A DNA stretch of 64,000 nucleotides from Streptantibioticus rubrisoli (GTDB taxonomy: Bacteria > Actinomycetota > Actinomycetes > Streptomycetales > Streptomycetaceae), in the NCBI RefSeq assembly GCF_024436055.1, contig NZ_JANFNH010000013.1:1-64000 (forward strand), given 5' to 3'. The notes below the pieces were generated by a model. It searched no databases, was not told the DNA's origin, and saw only the letters and a program-made list of their open reading frames with translations. This document shows positions 1 through 11,700 of the stretch, piece by piece. The number at the start of each line of letters is the position of its first letter. Position 1 is the stretch's first letter. Made by a program: the position numbers and the translations under genes.

Positions 1-2
1 TG

Positions 3-2200
3 CGTCAGACGGTGGAGTTGGAGAACGCCACCCGGACCTTGCTGGAGCAGGGTTTTGGGGTGTTCATCGAGTCCAGTGCGCATCCGGTGTTGACGGTGGG
101 TGTGCAGGAGACGATCGAGGACTGCGGTCGCCAAGCGGCTGTCCTGGGCTCCCTGCGGCGGGATGAGGGCGGCCTGGACCGTTTCTACGCCTCGCTGGGT
201 GAGGCGTACGTTCACGGGGTGGCGGTGGACTGGGAGGCGATCTTCGCGGGCACCGGCGCACACCGCGTCGACCTACCCACCTACGCCTTCCAACGCCAGC
301 ACTACTGGCCCGAAGCGGCGCCGCCGCAGGCGGCCACGGCAGCGGCCACGGACCCGACGGACGCCCTGTTCTGGGAGGCCGTCGAGCGTGAGGACCTGGA
401 ATCCCTCGCCGACACACTCGAGATCGAGGGCGACCAGCCGCTGAGCGCCGTGCTGCCCGCCCTGTCCTCGTGGCGCCGTACCAACCGCGAGCGCTCGACG
501 GTGGACGGCTGGCGCTACCGCGTGACGTGGAAGCCGCTGCCGGAGGACGGCACGGCCCGGCTCACCGGCACCTGGCTGCTCATCGCACCCGAGAACACGG
601 CCACCCACGACATCACCCGCACACTCACCGAACGCGGCGCGACCGTACACCAGTTGACCCCGACCGCCACCGACCGGGAGTCACTGGCCAAGGCGCTTTC
701 CGCCGAGGACGCGCCGATCAGCGGTGTGCTCTCGCTGCTCGCGTTCGAGGGCCAACCCCTGTACTCCGCACTGGCGTTGGTGCAGGCGATGGCGGACGCC
801 GAGGTCAACGCGCCACTGTGGTGTGTGACCCGGGGCGCGGTCTCGGTGGGTGCGGCTGACCGGCTGGCGGATCCGACGCAGGCGCTGGTGTGGGGCCTGG
901 GCCGGGTGGCGTCCATGGAGCACGGGGAGCGGTGGGGCGGGCTGGTCGATCTGCCCGAGACCGCTGACGACCGCGCGCTGGCCCGTATGGTCGCCGTGCT
1001 GGCCGGGACGGACGGCGAGGACCAGGTCGCGGTCCGCCCGTCGGGATTGTTCACCCGCAGGCTGGTGCGCGCTTCGCTGGCGCAGACGCCCGTCGCGCGT
1101 GACTGGCGGCCGGACGGCACCGTCCTGGTCACCGGCGGTACGGGCACGCTCGGCGCGCACGTCGCCCGTCACCTGGCCCGCAACGGTGCCCAGCACCTGC
1201 GGCTGGTCAGCCGACGCGGTCTGGACGCCCCTGGTGCCACCGAACTCCGCGACGAGCTGGCCGAGTTGGGTGCCCAAGTCACCGTCTCCGCCTGCGACAT
1301 CGCCGACCGGGACGCGCTCGCCGCACTGCTCGCCGACATCCCCGCCGACCGTCCGCTCACCGCCGTCGTGCACACCGCCGCCGTACTGGACGACGGGGTG
1401 ATCGAGGGGCTGACCCGCGAGCAGGTTGACGCGGTGCTGCGGGTCAAGGTCGACGGCACGCTCAATCTGCATGAGCTGACCCGTGACCTGGATCTGTCGG
1501 CGTTCGTGATGTTCTCCTCCTTCGCGGCGACGTTCGGCGCCCCCGGGCAGGGCAACCAGGCCCCCGGTAACGCGTTCCTGGAAGCGCTGGCCGAACAGCG
1601 GCGCGCCGACGGGCTGACCGCCACCACCATCAACTGGGGCCCGTGGGGTGACGGCAGCGCGGTGGGCGGTGCGATCGGTGACCGGATGCGCCGCCATGGC
1701 ATCAACGAGATGGCACCGGAGCGCGCGGTGGTCGCACTCGGCCATGTGCTGGACCGGGACGAGACCGCGCTGACCGTCATCGACATGGACTGGAAGCGGT
1801 TCGCACTCGCCTTCACCGCGGACCGCGCCCGTCGGCTGCTGCACGAACTGCCCGAGGCCCGCGAGGTCATCGACAACGCGCAGAGCGACACCGCCGACGA
1901 CCTCACCGGCGGTGTGCCGCTCACCAAGCAGCTCGCCGGACTGCCGGGCACCGAACAGGAGCGACTGGTACTGGAGTTGGTGCGCGGCGCCGTGGCCGCT
2001 GTGCTCGGTTTCTCGGGCGCCGAGGCGGTGGAGGCCAACCGGGCGTTCAAGGAGCTGGGCTTCGACTCGCTGACCGCTGTGGAACTGCGCAACCGGTTGG
2101 GTGCGGCGAGCGGGTTGAAGCTTCCGCCGACGCTGATCTTCGACCACCCGACCCCGTCGGCGGTGGCCGCCTATCTGCGGGCCGAGGTGCTGCCCGACGG
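3..2200 (+). other. Module M1 (partial): AT tail, KR lacking catalytic Tyr, ACP
   Basis: The AT tail covers about 3-320, the KR structural half about 360-1100, the KR core about 1116-1660 and the ACP about 1960-2195. There is no DH between AT and KR; the linker has the [17 protein letters not shown] type found in the other DH-less modules M2 and M8. In the KR the Ser (TCC 1518-1520) is present, but the residue 13 positions later, Tyr in the intact KRs here, is Gln. With the KR dead, the module would pass on a 2-methyl-3-keto (or 3-keto) chain to gene B. Confidence 0.85.
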
Positions 2201-2459
2201 AGCGGCGAGTGGTGCGCCGGTGCTCGAAGAGCTCGACCGGCTGGAGGGGTTGCTCGCGGACAGCGACCCGGACAACGTCACCCGGGCCCGGGTCACCATG
2301 CGGTTGCAGTCGCTACTGGCGAAGTGGAACGACGCGGAGTCCCCGGCGGCCGAGGAGCCGACGTCGTCGGAGAACGTGCTGGACGATGTGGACCAGCTCC
2401 AGTCGGCGACCGACGAGGAGTTGTTCGCGTTCATCAACAAGGGGCTCGGCCGCGCATGA
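3..2459 (+). CDS. Modular type I PKS, 3' part of gene A (module M1: AT tail-KR-ACP-docking), truncated by window start
   Basis: This is the C-terminal 818 residues of a larger PKS; the reading frame is open back to base 3, so the true start lies upstream. The order is the AT C-terminus (to about residue 105), a ketoreductase with structural half and catalytic core from about residue 372 (TGGTGTLG nucleotide motif), an ACP with the GFDSL phosphopantetheine Ser at about residue 689 (codon 2067-2069), and an acidic C-terminal docking region ending FAFINKGLGRA. The AT tail is nearly identical at DNA level to that of the methylmalonyl AT in gene D, so a methylmalonyl extender is inferred; the specificity motif itself is not in the window. 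The KR keeps the LDD motif, the Lys and the Ser, but the catalytic Tyr is Gln (CAG 1557-1559), so it is probably inactive. A hairpin follows the stop codon. Product family is certain; substrate is inferred. Confidence 0.93.
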   Translation, partial: RQTVELENATRTLLEQGFGVFIESSAHPVLTVGVQETIEDCGRQAAVLGSLRRDEGGLDRFYASLGEAYVHGVAVDWEAIFAGTGAHRVDLPTYAFQRQHYWPEAAPPQAATAAATDPTDALFWEAVEREDLESLADTLEIEGDQPLSAVLPALSSWRRTNRERSTVDGWRYRVTWKPLPEDGTARLTGTWLLIAPENTATHDITRTLTERGATVHQLTPTATDRESLAKALSAEDAPISGVLSLLAFEGQPLYSALALVQAMADAEVNAPLWCVTRGAVSVGAADRLADPTQALVWGLGRVASMEHGERWGGLVDLPETADDRALARMVAVLAGTDGEDQVAVRPSGLFTRRLVRASLAQTPVARDWRPDGTVLVTGGTGTLGAHVARHLARNGAQHLRLVSRRGLDAPGATELRDELAELGAQVTVSACDIADRDALAALLADIPADRPLTAVVHTAAVLDDGVIEGLTREQVDAVLRVKVDGTLNLHELTRDLDLSAFVMFSSFAATFGAPGQGNQAPGNAFLEALAEQRRADGLTATTINWGPWGDGSAVGGAIGDRMRRHGINEMAPERAVVALGHVLDRDETALTVIDMDWKRFALAFTADRARRLLHELPEAREVIDNAQSDTADDLTGGVPLTKQLAGLPGTEQERLVLELVRGAVAAVLGFSGAEAVEANRAFKELGFDSLTAVELRNRLGAASGLKLPPTLIFDHPTPSAVAAYLRAEVLPDGAASGAPVLEELDRLEGLLADSDPDNVTRARVTMRLQSLLAKWNDAESPAAEEPTSSENVLDDVDQLQSATDEELFAFINKGLGRA

Positions 2460-2479
2460 TTAGCGCCGCCGGTTGAGGG

Positions 2480-2524
2480 GAATTCCGTCAGTGCCCGCCG
2501 CGATCGGCGGCATTGACGGAATTC
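2480..2524 (+). terminator. Strong hairpin just downstream of gene A
   Basis: Two arms of about 20 nt pair around a CGAT loop (2501-2504): the outer part GAATTCCGTCA pairs with TGACGGAATTC and the inner part CCGCCG with CGGCGG, with one G-T wobble and one bulged C. It starts 21 nt after the stop of gene A. There is no T-run, which is usual for actinomycete terminators. It could end transcription of gene A or act as a 3' stabilising structure. Confidence 0.7.
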
Positions 2525-2576
2525 TCGGCGTCGGCCAGGATGCCGTAATGCCCGTGCGCCGCCCCGGATGAATTCC

Positions 2577-2603
2577 GCGGGGCCGGGCGGCCCGGAACCC
2601 CGC
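2577..2603 (+). terminator. Second GC-rich hairpin in the A-B intergenic region
   Basis: GCGGGG-CCGGG pairs with CCCGG-AA-CCCCGC around a 3-nt loop, giving 11 base pairs and a 2-nt bulge. It lies about 50 bp beyond the first hairpin, so the two may work as a tandem terminator that separates gene A from the B-F unit. Confidence 0.55.
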
Positions 2604-2659
2604 AGGGGTGGGTAGGGGGCGGTAAGGGGTTGTCGGGATGGTTGGCCCGACCATAGCCT

Positions 2660-2751
2660 CCCTACGAGAAGTCGATTGAATTCATTACTGGTTCGATTGT
2701 TTCTGGTTCGTTTGTTTTCCGATGCCGTCTGCCGTAAATGGGTTGCGTTAA
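2660..2751 (+). promoter_or_regulatory. Candidate promoter/leader of the B-F unit, AT-rich
   Basis: This stretch is clearly poorer in GC than anything around it and sits between two hairpins and the start of gene B. It contains a tandem direct repeat (2688-2717). I see no convincing -10/-35 pair and no good Shine-Dalgarno sequence before the gene B ATG; an in-frame TAA directly precedes the ATG. Promoter function is inferred from position and base composition only. Confidence 0.45.
2688..2717 (+). repeat. Tandem 15-bp direct repeat upstream of gene B
   Basis: The unit ctggttcgattgttt (2688-2702) is followed at once by ctggttcgtttgttt (2703-2717), 14 of 15 bases identical. A related TCGATTG also occurs at 2672-2678, 21 bp before the TCGATTG at 2693-2699. 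Direct repeats at such a place can be regulator binding sites, but the 15-bp period does not match the usual 11/22-bp heptamer spacing of SARP sites. Confidence 0.6.
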
Positions 2752-5700
2752 ATGGCGAATGAAGAGACGCTGCGGGACTACCTCAAGCTGGTGACGGCGG
2801 ACCTGCATCAGACCCGGCAACGCCTGCGCGAAGCCGAGGCGAAGAACCAGGACCCCATCGCCATCGTGGGGATCGGCTGCCGCTACCCCGGGGGCATCAG
2901 CTCTCCCGAGGACCTGTGGCGGCTGGTCGTCGACGGCGAGGACGTGATCAGCGACTTCCCGGCCGACCGCGGGTGGGACCTGGACACCGTCTACCACCCG
3001 GACCCGGAGCACCCTGGCACGGCCTATGTCCATCAGGGCGGTTTCGTAAGGGACTTCGCCCAGTTCGATCCCAGCGTCTTCGGAATTTCGCCGCGCGAGG
3101 CGCTTTCCATGGATCCGCAGCAGCGGCTGCTGCTGGAGACCTCATGGGAGGCGTTCGAGCGGGCCGGAATCGACCCGACGTCGATGCGCGGCAAGCAGGT
3201 CGGGGTTTTCGTCGGCACCAGCAGCCATGACTACCTCACCGCGCTGTTGAGTTCGTCGGAAGACCTTGAGGGCTATCTCGGAACCGGAAACGCGGCCAGT
3301 GTGGCATCTGGCCGACTGTCGTACACGTTCGGGCTGGAGGGCCCGGCTGTCACCGTGGACACCGCCTGCTCGTCCTCGCTGGTGGCGCTGCACCTGGCGG
3401 TGCAGTCGCTGTGCAACGGCGAATGTTCGCTGGCGCTGGCCGGTGGTGCGACGCTGATGTCCGCGCCCGGTACGTTCATCGACTACAGCAAGCAGCGCGG
3501 CCTGGCGATGGACGGCCGCTGCAAGGCGTTCTCCACCGAGGCCGACGGGTTCAGCCTGTCCGAGGGCGTCGGCATGCTGCTGGTGGAGCGGCTGTCCGAC
3601 GCGCGCCGCAAGGGCCACCCGGTGCTTGCCGTGGTACGCGGCTCCGCGGTCAACCAGGACGGCGCCAGCAACGGGCTCACCGCGCCCAACGGCCCCTCGC
3701 AGCAACGCGTCATCCTCCAGGCGCTGTCCAACGCCCGCCTGACGCCCGACGAGGTGGACGCCGTCGAGGCGCACGGCACCGGTACCGCACTCGGCGACCC
3801 CATCGAGGCGCAGGCGCTGATCGCCACCTACGGCAAGGACCGGCCGAAGGACCGGCCGCTGTGGCTGGGCTCGTTGAAGACCAACATCGGCCACGCCCAG
3901 GCCGCCGCCGGTGTCGCTGGCGTCATCAAGTCCGTCATGGCGCTGCGCAACGGCACACTGCCCAAGACGCTGCACCTGACCGAGCCCACCACGCACGTGG
4001 ACTGGTCGGCGGGCGAGGTCGCCCTGCTCACCGAGGCACGGCCGTGGCCGCAGAACGGCCATCCGCGCCGGGTGGGCGTCTCGTCGTTCGGCATGAGCGG
4101 CACCAACGCGCACACCATCCTGGAGCAGGCACCCGCCAACGACTCCGCGACCGACGAGGCGACGAACCCCCTGCCGTACGTCCCCGTCGCGCTGTCCGGC
4201 AAGGACGGGGCGGCGTTGCGCGCCCAGGCCGAGCGGCTTCGCCAGAGGCTTGTGGCGGAGCCGGAGTTGGGCCTGCCGGACATCGGCTACTCGCAGGCGG
4301 TCACGCGCGCGGCGCTGGACCGGCGCGCGGTGGTCGTGGCCCAGGACCGCGATGAGCTGCTCACCGGGCTGGCCGAACTCGCGGCGGGCGGTACGTCCGC
4401 CTCGCTCGTCGAAGGCACGTCAGCCGAAGGCAAGTTGGCGTTCCTGTTCACCGGTCAGGGCAGTCAGCGGCTGGGGATGGGCCGGGAGCTGTACGAGGCG
4501 TATCCCGTCTTCGCGCGGGCGCTGGACGAGGTGTGCGGGCACTTCGAACTGCCATTGAAGAAGGCGTTGTTCGGCACTGATGGTGACGTGCTGGACCAGA
4601 CCGCTTACACGCAGCCTGCCTTGTTCGCGGTTGAGGTGGCGTTGTTCCGGCTCGTGGAGTCGTGGGGCCTGACGCCTGACTTCCTGGCCGGGCACTCGAT
4701 CGGCGAGTTGGCTGCGGGGCATGTGGCCGGTGTGCTGTCGCTGGCGGACGCCTGCGCGTTGGTGGCGGCTCGTGGGGGCCTGATGCAGGAACTGCCGGGC
4801 GGCGGCGCGATGGTGGCCGTTGAGGCGTCCGAGGGCGAGGTTGCGCCGAAGCTCGTCGAGGGCGTGAGTATCGCCGCGATCAACGGGCCCACGTCAGTCG
4901 TGATCGCCGGTGATGAGGCCGCGGTTCTGCAGATCGCTGCCGGTTTCGCGGCGCAGGGACGGAAGACCAAGCGGCTGACCGTCAGCCACGCCTTCCACTC
5001 GCCGCACATGGACGGCATGCTGGACGCCTTCCGCGAGGTGGCCGCGCACCTCACCTACGAGGCCCCCCGCATCCCCATCGTCTCGACCCTGACCGGCGCT
5101 CTGGTCACCGCCGAGGAGATCCGCACCCCCGACTACTGGGTCCGGCACGTCCGCCAGGCCGTCCGCTTCCTGGACGGAATCCGCTGGCTGGACGGCCACG
5201 GTGTGACCACGTACCTCGAACTCGGGCCCGGTGGCGTGCTGTCCGCCATGGCACAGGCCTGTGTCACCCGCCCCGACGCCGCCTTCCTGCCCGCCCTGCG
5301 CACCGACCGTGCCGAGCCGCAGTCGCTGACCACCGCCATCGCACGCACCCATGTGCGCGGCTACGCCCTGGACTGGGAGGCGTACTTCTCCGGCACCGGG
5401 GCGCGCCGCGTCGACCTGCCCACGTATGCCTTCCAGCGCCGCAAGTACTGGCCGCGCGACCCGTTCACCAACCCGGGCGAGGCGCTCGGCGCAAGCGCGC
5501 TGGACGCGGTGAGCGCGCGGTTCTGGGAGGTCGTGGACAACGAGGACCTGGCGGCGCTCACCGGAACCCTCGGCGTGGACCCGGAGCAGCCGCTCAGCGC
5601 CGTGCTGCCCGCACTGTCCGCATGGCACCGCCAGAGCCGGGACCGCTCCACCGTGGACGGCTGGCGGTACCGGGTCACCTGGCAGCCGCTGCCGCACTCC

Positions 5701-8700
5701 GCCGCCAAGCCGCTCACCGGCACCTGGCTACTGGCCGTCCCCGCAGGTCACACCGGTGACGAGTGGGTGACCGCCGCGGCCCGCACCCTGGCCGAACGCG
5801 GCGCGCGGACACGGCAGTTGGTGGTCGACTCCGCGAACGAGGACCGTACGGCCGTCGCGGAGCGGCTGCGCGGCGCGATCGACGGTGACGAGATCGCGGG
5901 CGTGCTGTCACTGCTGGCGCTGGACGAGCGACCGCATGCGCGGTACTCGTCGCTGCCCGCCGGGCTGGCCGGCACCACCGCGCTGGTGCAGGCACTCGGT
6001 GACGCGGGGGTGGACGCGCCGCTGTGGTGCGCCACCCGTGGCGCGGTCCGGGTGGGCCGCTCCGACCAGCTCACCAGCCCCGACCAGGCGCAGGTGTGGG
6101 GCCTCGGCTGCTCCGCGGCCCAGGAGTTCCCGGAGCGCTGGGGCGGACTGGTCGACCTGCCCGCGGCGGCCGACGACCGCGCGGCGGCGCGGCTGGCCGA
6201 CATCCTCGGCGGCCTCGCCGGAGAGGACCAGCTCGCGCTGCGCCCGCAGGGCGTCTTCGCCCGGCGGCTGGCCCGCGCCCCGCACAGCGAGCTGACCGGC
6301 ACCGAGAACGGCCGCTGGTCGGCCACCGGCACCGCGCTGGTCACCGGCGGCACCGGGGCGCTCGGCGCCCACGTCGCCCGCTGGCTGGCCCGCAACGGCG
6401 CCGAGCACCTGGTACTGGTCAGCCGTCGCGGTCCGGACGCGCCCGGCGCGGAGGAACTGCGCACGGAGCTGGTGGAGTTGGGCGCCGAGGTGACCATCGC
6501 CGCCTGCGACGTGGCCGACCGGGACGCGGTCGCCCAACTGCTGCGCTCGCTGCCCGCACGGTACCCGCTGACCACCGTCGTGCACGCCGCCGGTGTGCTG
6601 GACGACGGCGTTCTGGACGCGCAGACCCCGCAGCGGATCGCGGGCGTGTTGCGCGCCAAGGCGACCGCCGCCGCCGTGCTGCACGAACTCACCCGTGACC
6701 TGGACCTGAACGCGTTCGTGCTGTTCTCCTCCTTCGCGGGCACCTTCGGCGGCGCCGGACAGGCCAACTACGCCGCCGCCAACGCCTACCTGGACGCGCT
6801 CGGCGAGCAGCGCAGGGTCGAGGGGCTGCCCGCGACCGTACTGGCGTGGGGCGCCTGGGCCGAGGGCGGCATGGCGACCGACAAGGTGGTCGCCGAACGG
6901 CTGCGACTGGCCGGAATGCCGCCGCTGGCCCCCGAGCTGGCGCTCACCGCCCTACACAAGGCGCTCGACCTGGACGAGTCGTTCTCCCTCGTCGCCGACA
7001 TCGACTGGCAGCGGCTCGCCCCGGGCCTCACCGCGGTGCGCGCCAACCCGTTCATCTGCGAGCTGCCCGAGGTACGGCGCGCGCTGGAGGACGCCACCGC
7101 GTCCGGCGCCGCGGCGGACCTGTCGTCCTTCCAGCGCAGCCTGGCAGACGCCTCCGAGACCGAACGCGAGCAGCTCGCACTGGACTTCGTGCGCACCCAG
7201 GTCGCCGCTGTCCTCGGCTACCCGGGACCGGAGTCGGTCGAGCCGGGCCGGGCGTTCCGCGACCTCGGCTTCGACTCGCTGACCGCGGTGGAGATCCGCA
7301 ACCTGCTGGGCGCCCTGACCGGCCTGCGCCTTCCGGCCACCTTGGTCTTCGACTACCCCAACTCCATCGCCCTGGCCGAGTTCCTGCGCGTCGCACTGCT
7401 GGGCGAGCCGGGCGCGGTGGACACCGCGCGACCGCGGTTGACGGCCGCCGACATCGCCGACGACCCCATCGCCATCATCTCGATGAGCTGCCGCTTCCCC
7501 GGCGGGGTGCGGTCGCCGGAGGAACTGTGGGAACTGCTGGCAGCAGGCCGTGACGCGGTCAGCGGGTTCCCCGCCGACCGCGGCTGGGACCTGGAGTCGC
7601 TGTACGACCCGCGGTCCGAGGCGGAGAACACCACCTACGTCAACGAGGGCGGGTTCCTCACCGACGCCGCCGGGTTCGACCCGGCGTTCTTCGGCATCTC
7701 GCCGCGCGAGGCGCTGGCGATGGACCCGCAGCAGCGGCTGCTGCTGGAGATCTCCTGGGAGGCGTTCGAGCGCGCCGGTATCGACCCGGCGACGCTGCGC
7801 GGCGAGCAGGTGGGTGTCTTCGCCGGAACCAACGGCCAGGACTACCTGCCGCTGATGCTGGCCGCCCCAGAGGGCACCGAAGGCTTCCTCGGCACCGGCA
7901 ACGCGGCGAGCGTGGTGTCGGGCCGGGTGTCCTACGTGCTCGGCCTCGAAGGCCCCGCGGTCACCGTGGACACCGCCTGCTCGTCGTCGCTGGTCGCACT
8001 GCACTGGGCGATCCAGGCGCTGCGGCACGGCGAGTGCGGCATGGCGCTGGCCGGTGGTGTCACGGTGATGTCCACCCCGGCGTCGTTCGTTGACTTCAGC
8101 CGCCAGCGCGGGCTTGCCGCCGACGGCCGCATCAAGGCGTTCTCCGCCGGGGCTGACGGCACCGGCTGGGGCGAGGGCGCGGGCATGCTGCTGGTGGAAC
8201 GGCTGTCCGACGCACGACGCAACGGCCATCCGGTGCTGGCCATCGTGCGAGGCAGCGCCATCAACCAGGACGGCGCGAGCAACGGCCTCACCGCGCCGAA
8301 CGGTCCCTCGCAGCAGCGGGTCATCCGTCAGGCGCTGGCATCCGCCGGTCTCACGACATCGGACGTGGACGCGGTCGAGGCACACGGCACCGGTACGACG
8401 CTGGGCGACCCCATCGAAGCACAGGCGCTGCTCGCCACCTACGGCCAGGACCGGCCGGAGGACCAGCCGCTGTGGCTGGGCTCCATCAAATCCAACTTCG
8501 GTCACACGCAGGCCGCGGCGGGTGTCGCGGGCGTGATGAAGATGGTGCTGGCGATGCGGCACGGCGTACTGCCGCGGACCCTGCACGTGAACGAGCCGAC
8601 ACCGCACGTCGACTGGTCGGCGGGCGCCGTGGCGCTGCTGACCGAGGCGCGTGAATGGCCCGACACCGGCCGTCCGCGCCGGGCCGCCGTCTCCTCGTTC

Positions 8701-11700
8701 GGTATCAGCGGCACCAACGCACACACCATCGTCGAGCAGGCCCCGGTCTTCGAGGACGACACCCCCGACGAGGCACAGCCCGTGCTGGCCCCGCTGGTGC
8801 TGTCCGCCAAGCACACCGACGCACTGCGCGACCAGGCGGAGCGGCTGCGCTCGCACCTGGTCGGGCACCCCGAACTCTCCCTCACCGACGTGGCGTTCTC
8901 GCTCGCCACAGGTCGCGCCGCGTTCGAGCACCGCGCGTTCGTGGCGGTCACGGAACGCGAGGCCGTGCTGGCGGCACTGGACGCGCTGGCCGAGGGGCGC
9001 CCGGCGACCGGGGTGATCGAGGGACGGACCGCCGAGCGGAAGCTGGCGTTCCTGTTCACCGGTCAGGGCAGTCAGCGGATCGGGATGGGCCGTGAGCTGT
9101 ATGAGACGTATCCCGCCTTCGCCGAGGCGTTCGACGCGTCATGCGCCTACCTTGACCAGCACCTTGAACTGCCGCTGCGTGATGTGGTGTTCGCTTCGCG
9201 CACTGAGTTGCTGGACCAGACGGCTTATACGCAGCCTGCCTTGTTCGCCGTTGAGGTGGCGTTGTTCCGGCTGGTGGAGTCGTGGGGGCTGAAGCCTGAC
9301 TTCCTGGCCGGGCACTCGATCGGTGAGTTGGCTGCGGGGCATGTGGCCGGTGTGCTGTCGCTGGCGGACGCGTGTGCGTTGGTGGCGGCTCGCGGTCGTC
9401 TGATGCAGGAGCTGCCGGGTGGCGGCGCGATGGTGGCGGTGCAGGCGTCCGAGGACGAGGTCGCGCCGCTGCTGGTTGACGGCGTGAGCATTGCCGCGAT
9501 CAACGGGCCGATGTCGGTCGTGATCGCCGGGGATGAGGCCGCGGTTCTGGAGATCGCTGAGCGATTTGAGCAGCAGGGGCGTAAGACCAAGCGGCTGACC
9601 GTCAGCCATGCGTTCCACTCGCCGCACATGGACGGCATGTTGGAGGCGTTCCGTGAGGTGGCGTCGCGGCTGGCGTTCGACGCGCCGCGTATCCCGATCG
9701 TCTCCAACCTCACCGGCGCCCTGGTCACCGCCGAGGAGATCTGCGACCCCGACTTCTGGGTCCGGCACGTGCGCGAGGCCGTCCGGTTCCTTGACGGCAT
9801 CCGGGCCCTGGAGGCCGAGGGCGTCACCACATACGTCGAACTCGGCCCGGACGGCGTGTTGTCCGCCATGGCGCAGGAGTGCGTGCAGCGGCCGGAGGAC
9901 GCGGTGTTCGCCGCCGCCGTGCGCAACGGCCGTTCCGAGCCCGAAACGCTGGTCCTCGCTCTCGGGCAGGCTCACGTCCGCGGTGCCGCCATCGACTGGA
10001 CCGCGTACTTCGCGGGCACCGGCGCCCGCTGCGTCGACCTGCCCACATACGCCTTCCAACGGCAGCGCTACTGGCCGAAGCTGCCCGCGTTCCTGGCGGG
10101 TGATGTCGCCGCGATCGGGCTGGGTGAGGCCGCGCATCCGCTGCTGGGCGCCGTCGCCGAACTGCCTGATTCGGATGGTGTGTTGCTCACCGGCCGGTTG
10201 TCGCTGCAGAGCCATCCCTGGCTGGCCGACCACGCGATCACGGGTTCCGTGCTGCTGCCCGGCACGGCGTTCGTGGAGCTGGCGCTGCGCGCGGGTGACC
10301 AGGTGGATTGCGACTACCTGGAGGAGCTCACCCTTGAGGCGCCGCTGGTGCTGCCCGAGCATGGTGGGGTGCGGCTCCGGCTCGCGGTGGGCCCCGCCGA
10401 CGGCGCCGGACGCCGCCCGCTGACCCTGCACTCGCGCGGCGAGGACCTGGCGGCCGACGAGCCGTGGACCCGGCACGCCAGCGGCGTGCTGGCCGCAGGG
10501 GGCCAGCCGCAGCCGTCGTTCGACCTGACCGCCTGGCCTCCCGCGGAGGCGGTCGAGGTGGAACTCGACGGCCGCTACGAGCAGTTGCTCGCCATCGGCT
10601 TCGACTACGGCCCGGCTTTCCAGGGACTGCGCAAGGCCTGGCGGCGGGACGGCGAGATCTTCGCCGAGGTGCGGTTGCCGCAGGACGCCGAGTCGGAGGC
10701 GGGCCGGTTCGGACTGCATCCGGCGCTGTTGGACGCCGCCCTGCACGCCATCGGCCTGGGCGGCCTGGGCGCTGACGACGGCCGGGGACGGCTGCCGTTC
10801 GCGTGGACCGGCGTGTCGCTGCACGCCAGCGGTGCCGCCGCGTTGCGCGTCCACCTGGTCGCGGCGGGCGCCGAGGCCGTCCGGCTGGAGATCGCGGACG
10901 CCGACGGCGCACCGGTCGCCGCGGTGGAGTCGCTGGGACTGCGGCCGGTGTCCGACGACCAGTTGCGGACCGCTGGAGCCACGTACCACGAGTCCCTCTT
11001 CCGCCACGAGTGGTCCGCCGTCCCCGCCCCGGCCGCTTCCCCGCAGGGGAGTTGGGCGGTACTGGGCGAGGTTGACCTTGGTCTCGACGCGCCGCGGCAC
11101 CCTGATCTCGACGCGCTGATCCGCGCCGTTGACGAGGGCGCGGAGGTGCCCGACGAGGTCTTCGTGCCGTTCGCCCCGATCGCCGAGGTGACGCCGGAAG
11201 CCGTGCATGCGGCCGCCTGCGATGCCCTGCGGCTGGCCCAGGCCTGGCTGGCGGACGAGCGGTTCGCCGGTTCGCGACTGGTGGCGGTGACCCGTGGCGC
11301 GGTGGCGGCCGGTGCGGACGAGCTGGTCAACGACCTTGCGCACGCCGCCGTCTGGGGCCTGCTGCGCTCGGCGCAGACCGAGAACCCGGACCGCTTCGTG
11401 CTGGTCGACCTCGACGGCGATGCGATCACACCGCAGACCCTGGCGCTCGCGCTGGCCTGCGGCGAACCACAGTCGGCGGTGCGCGAGGGGGCCGTACGGA
11501 CGTTGCGGTTGGCGCGCGTCCCGGCCAACGCCGACGCCGAAGCGCGGCCCTACGACCCGCAGGGCACGGTACTGATCACCGGCGCCTCCGGTTCGCTGGC
11601 CCGACTGTTCGCCCGCCACCTGGTGGCCGAGCACGGGGTACGGCACCTGTTGCTGGTCAGCCGCCGTGGCGCTGCCAGCGAACTGACCGACGAGTTGGCC

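Noticed and set aside
300..500. A decayed DH in the KR-only modules M1, M2 and M8.
   Set aside because: The linker between AT and KR in these modules has the FWExVxxEDLxxL type normal for modules without DH and contains no His or HPALLD remnant.
2460..2654. Short minus-strand open frame in the A-B gap.
   Set aside because: It covers both hairpins, has no plausible ribosome binding site and a low-complexity Pro/Arg-rich translation.
2672..2714. SARP-type binding site formed by TCGATTG-like heptamers.
   Set aside because: The spacings are 21 and 15 bp, not the 11 or 22 bp expected, and the heptamers match the consensus poorly. Kept only as an unexplained repeat.
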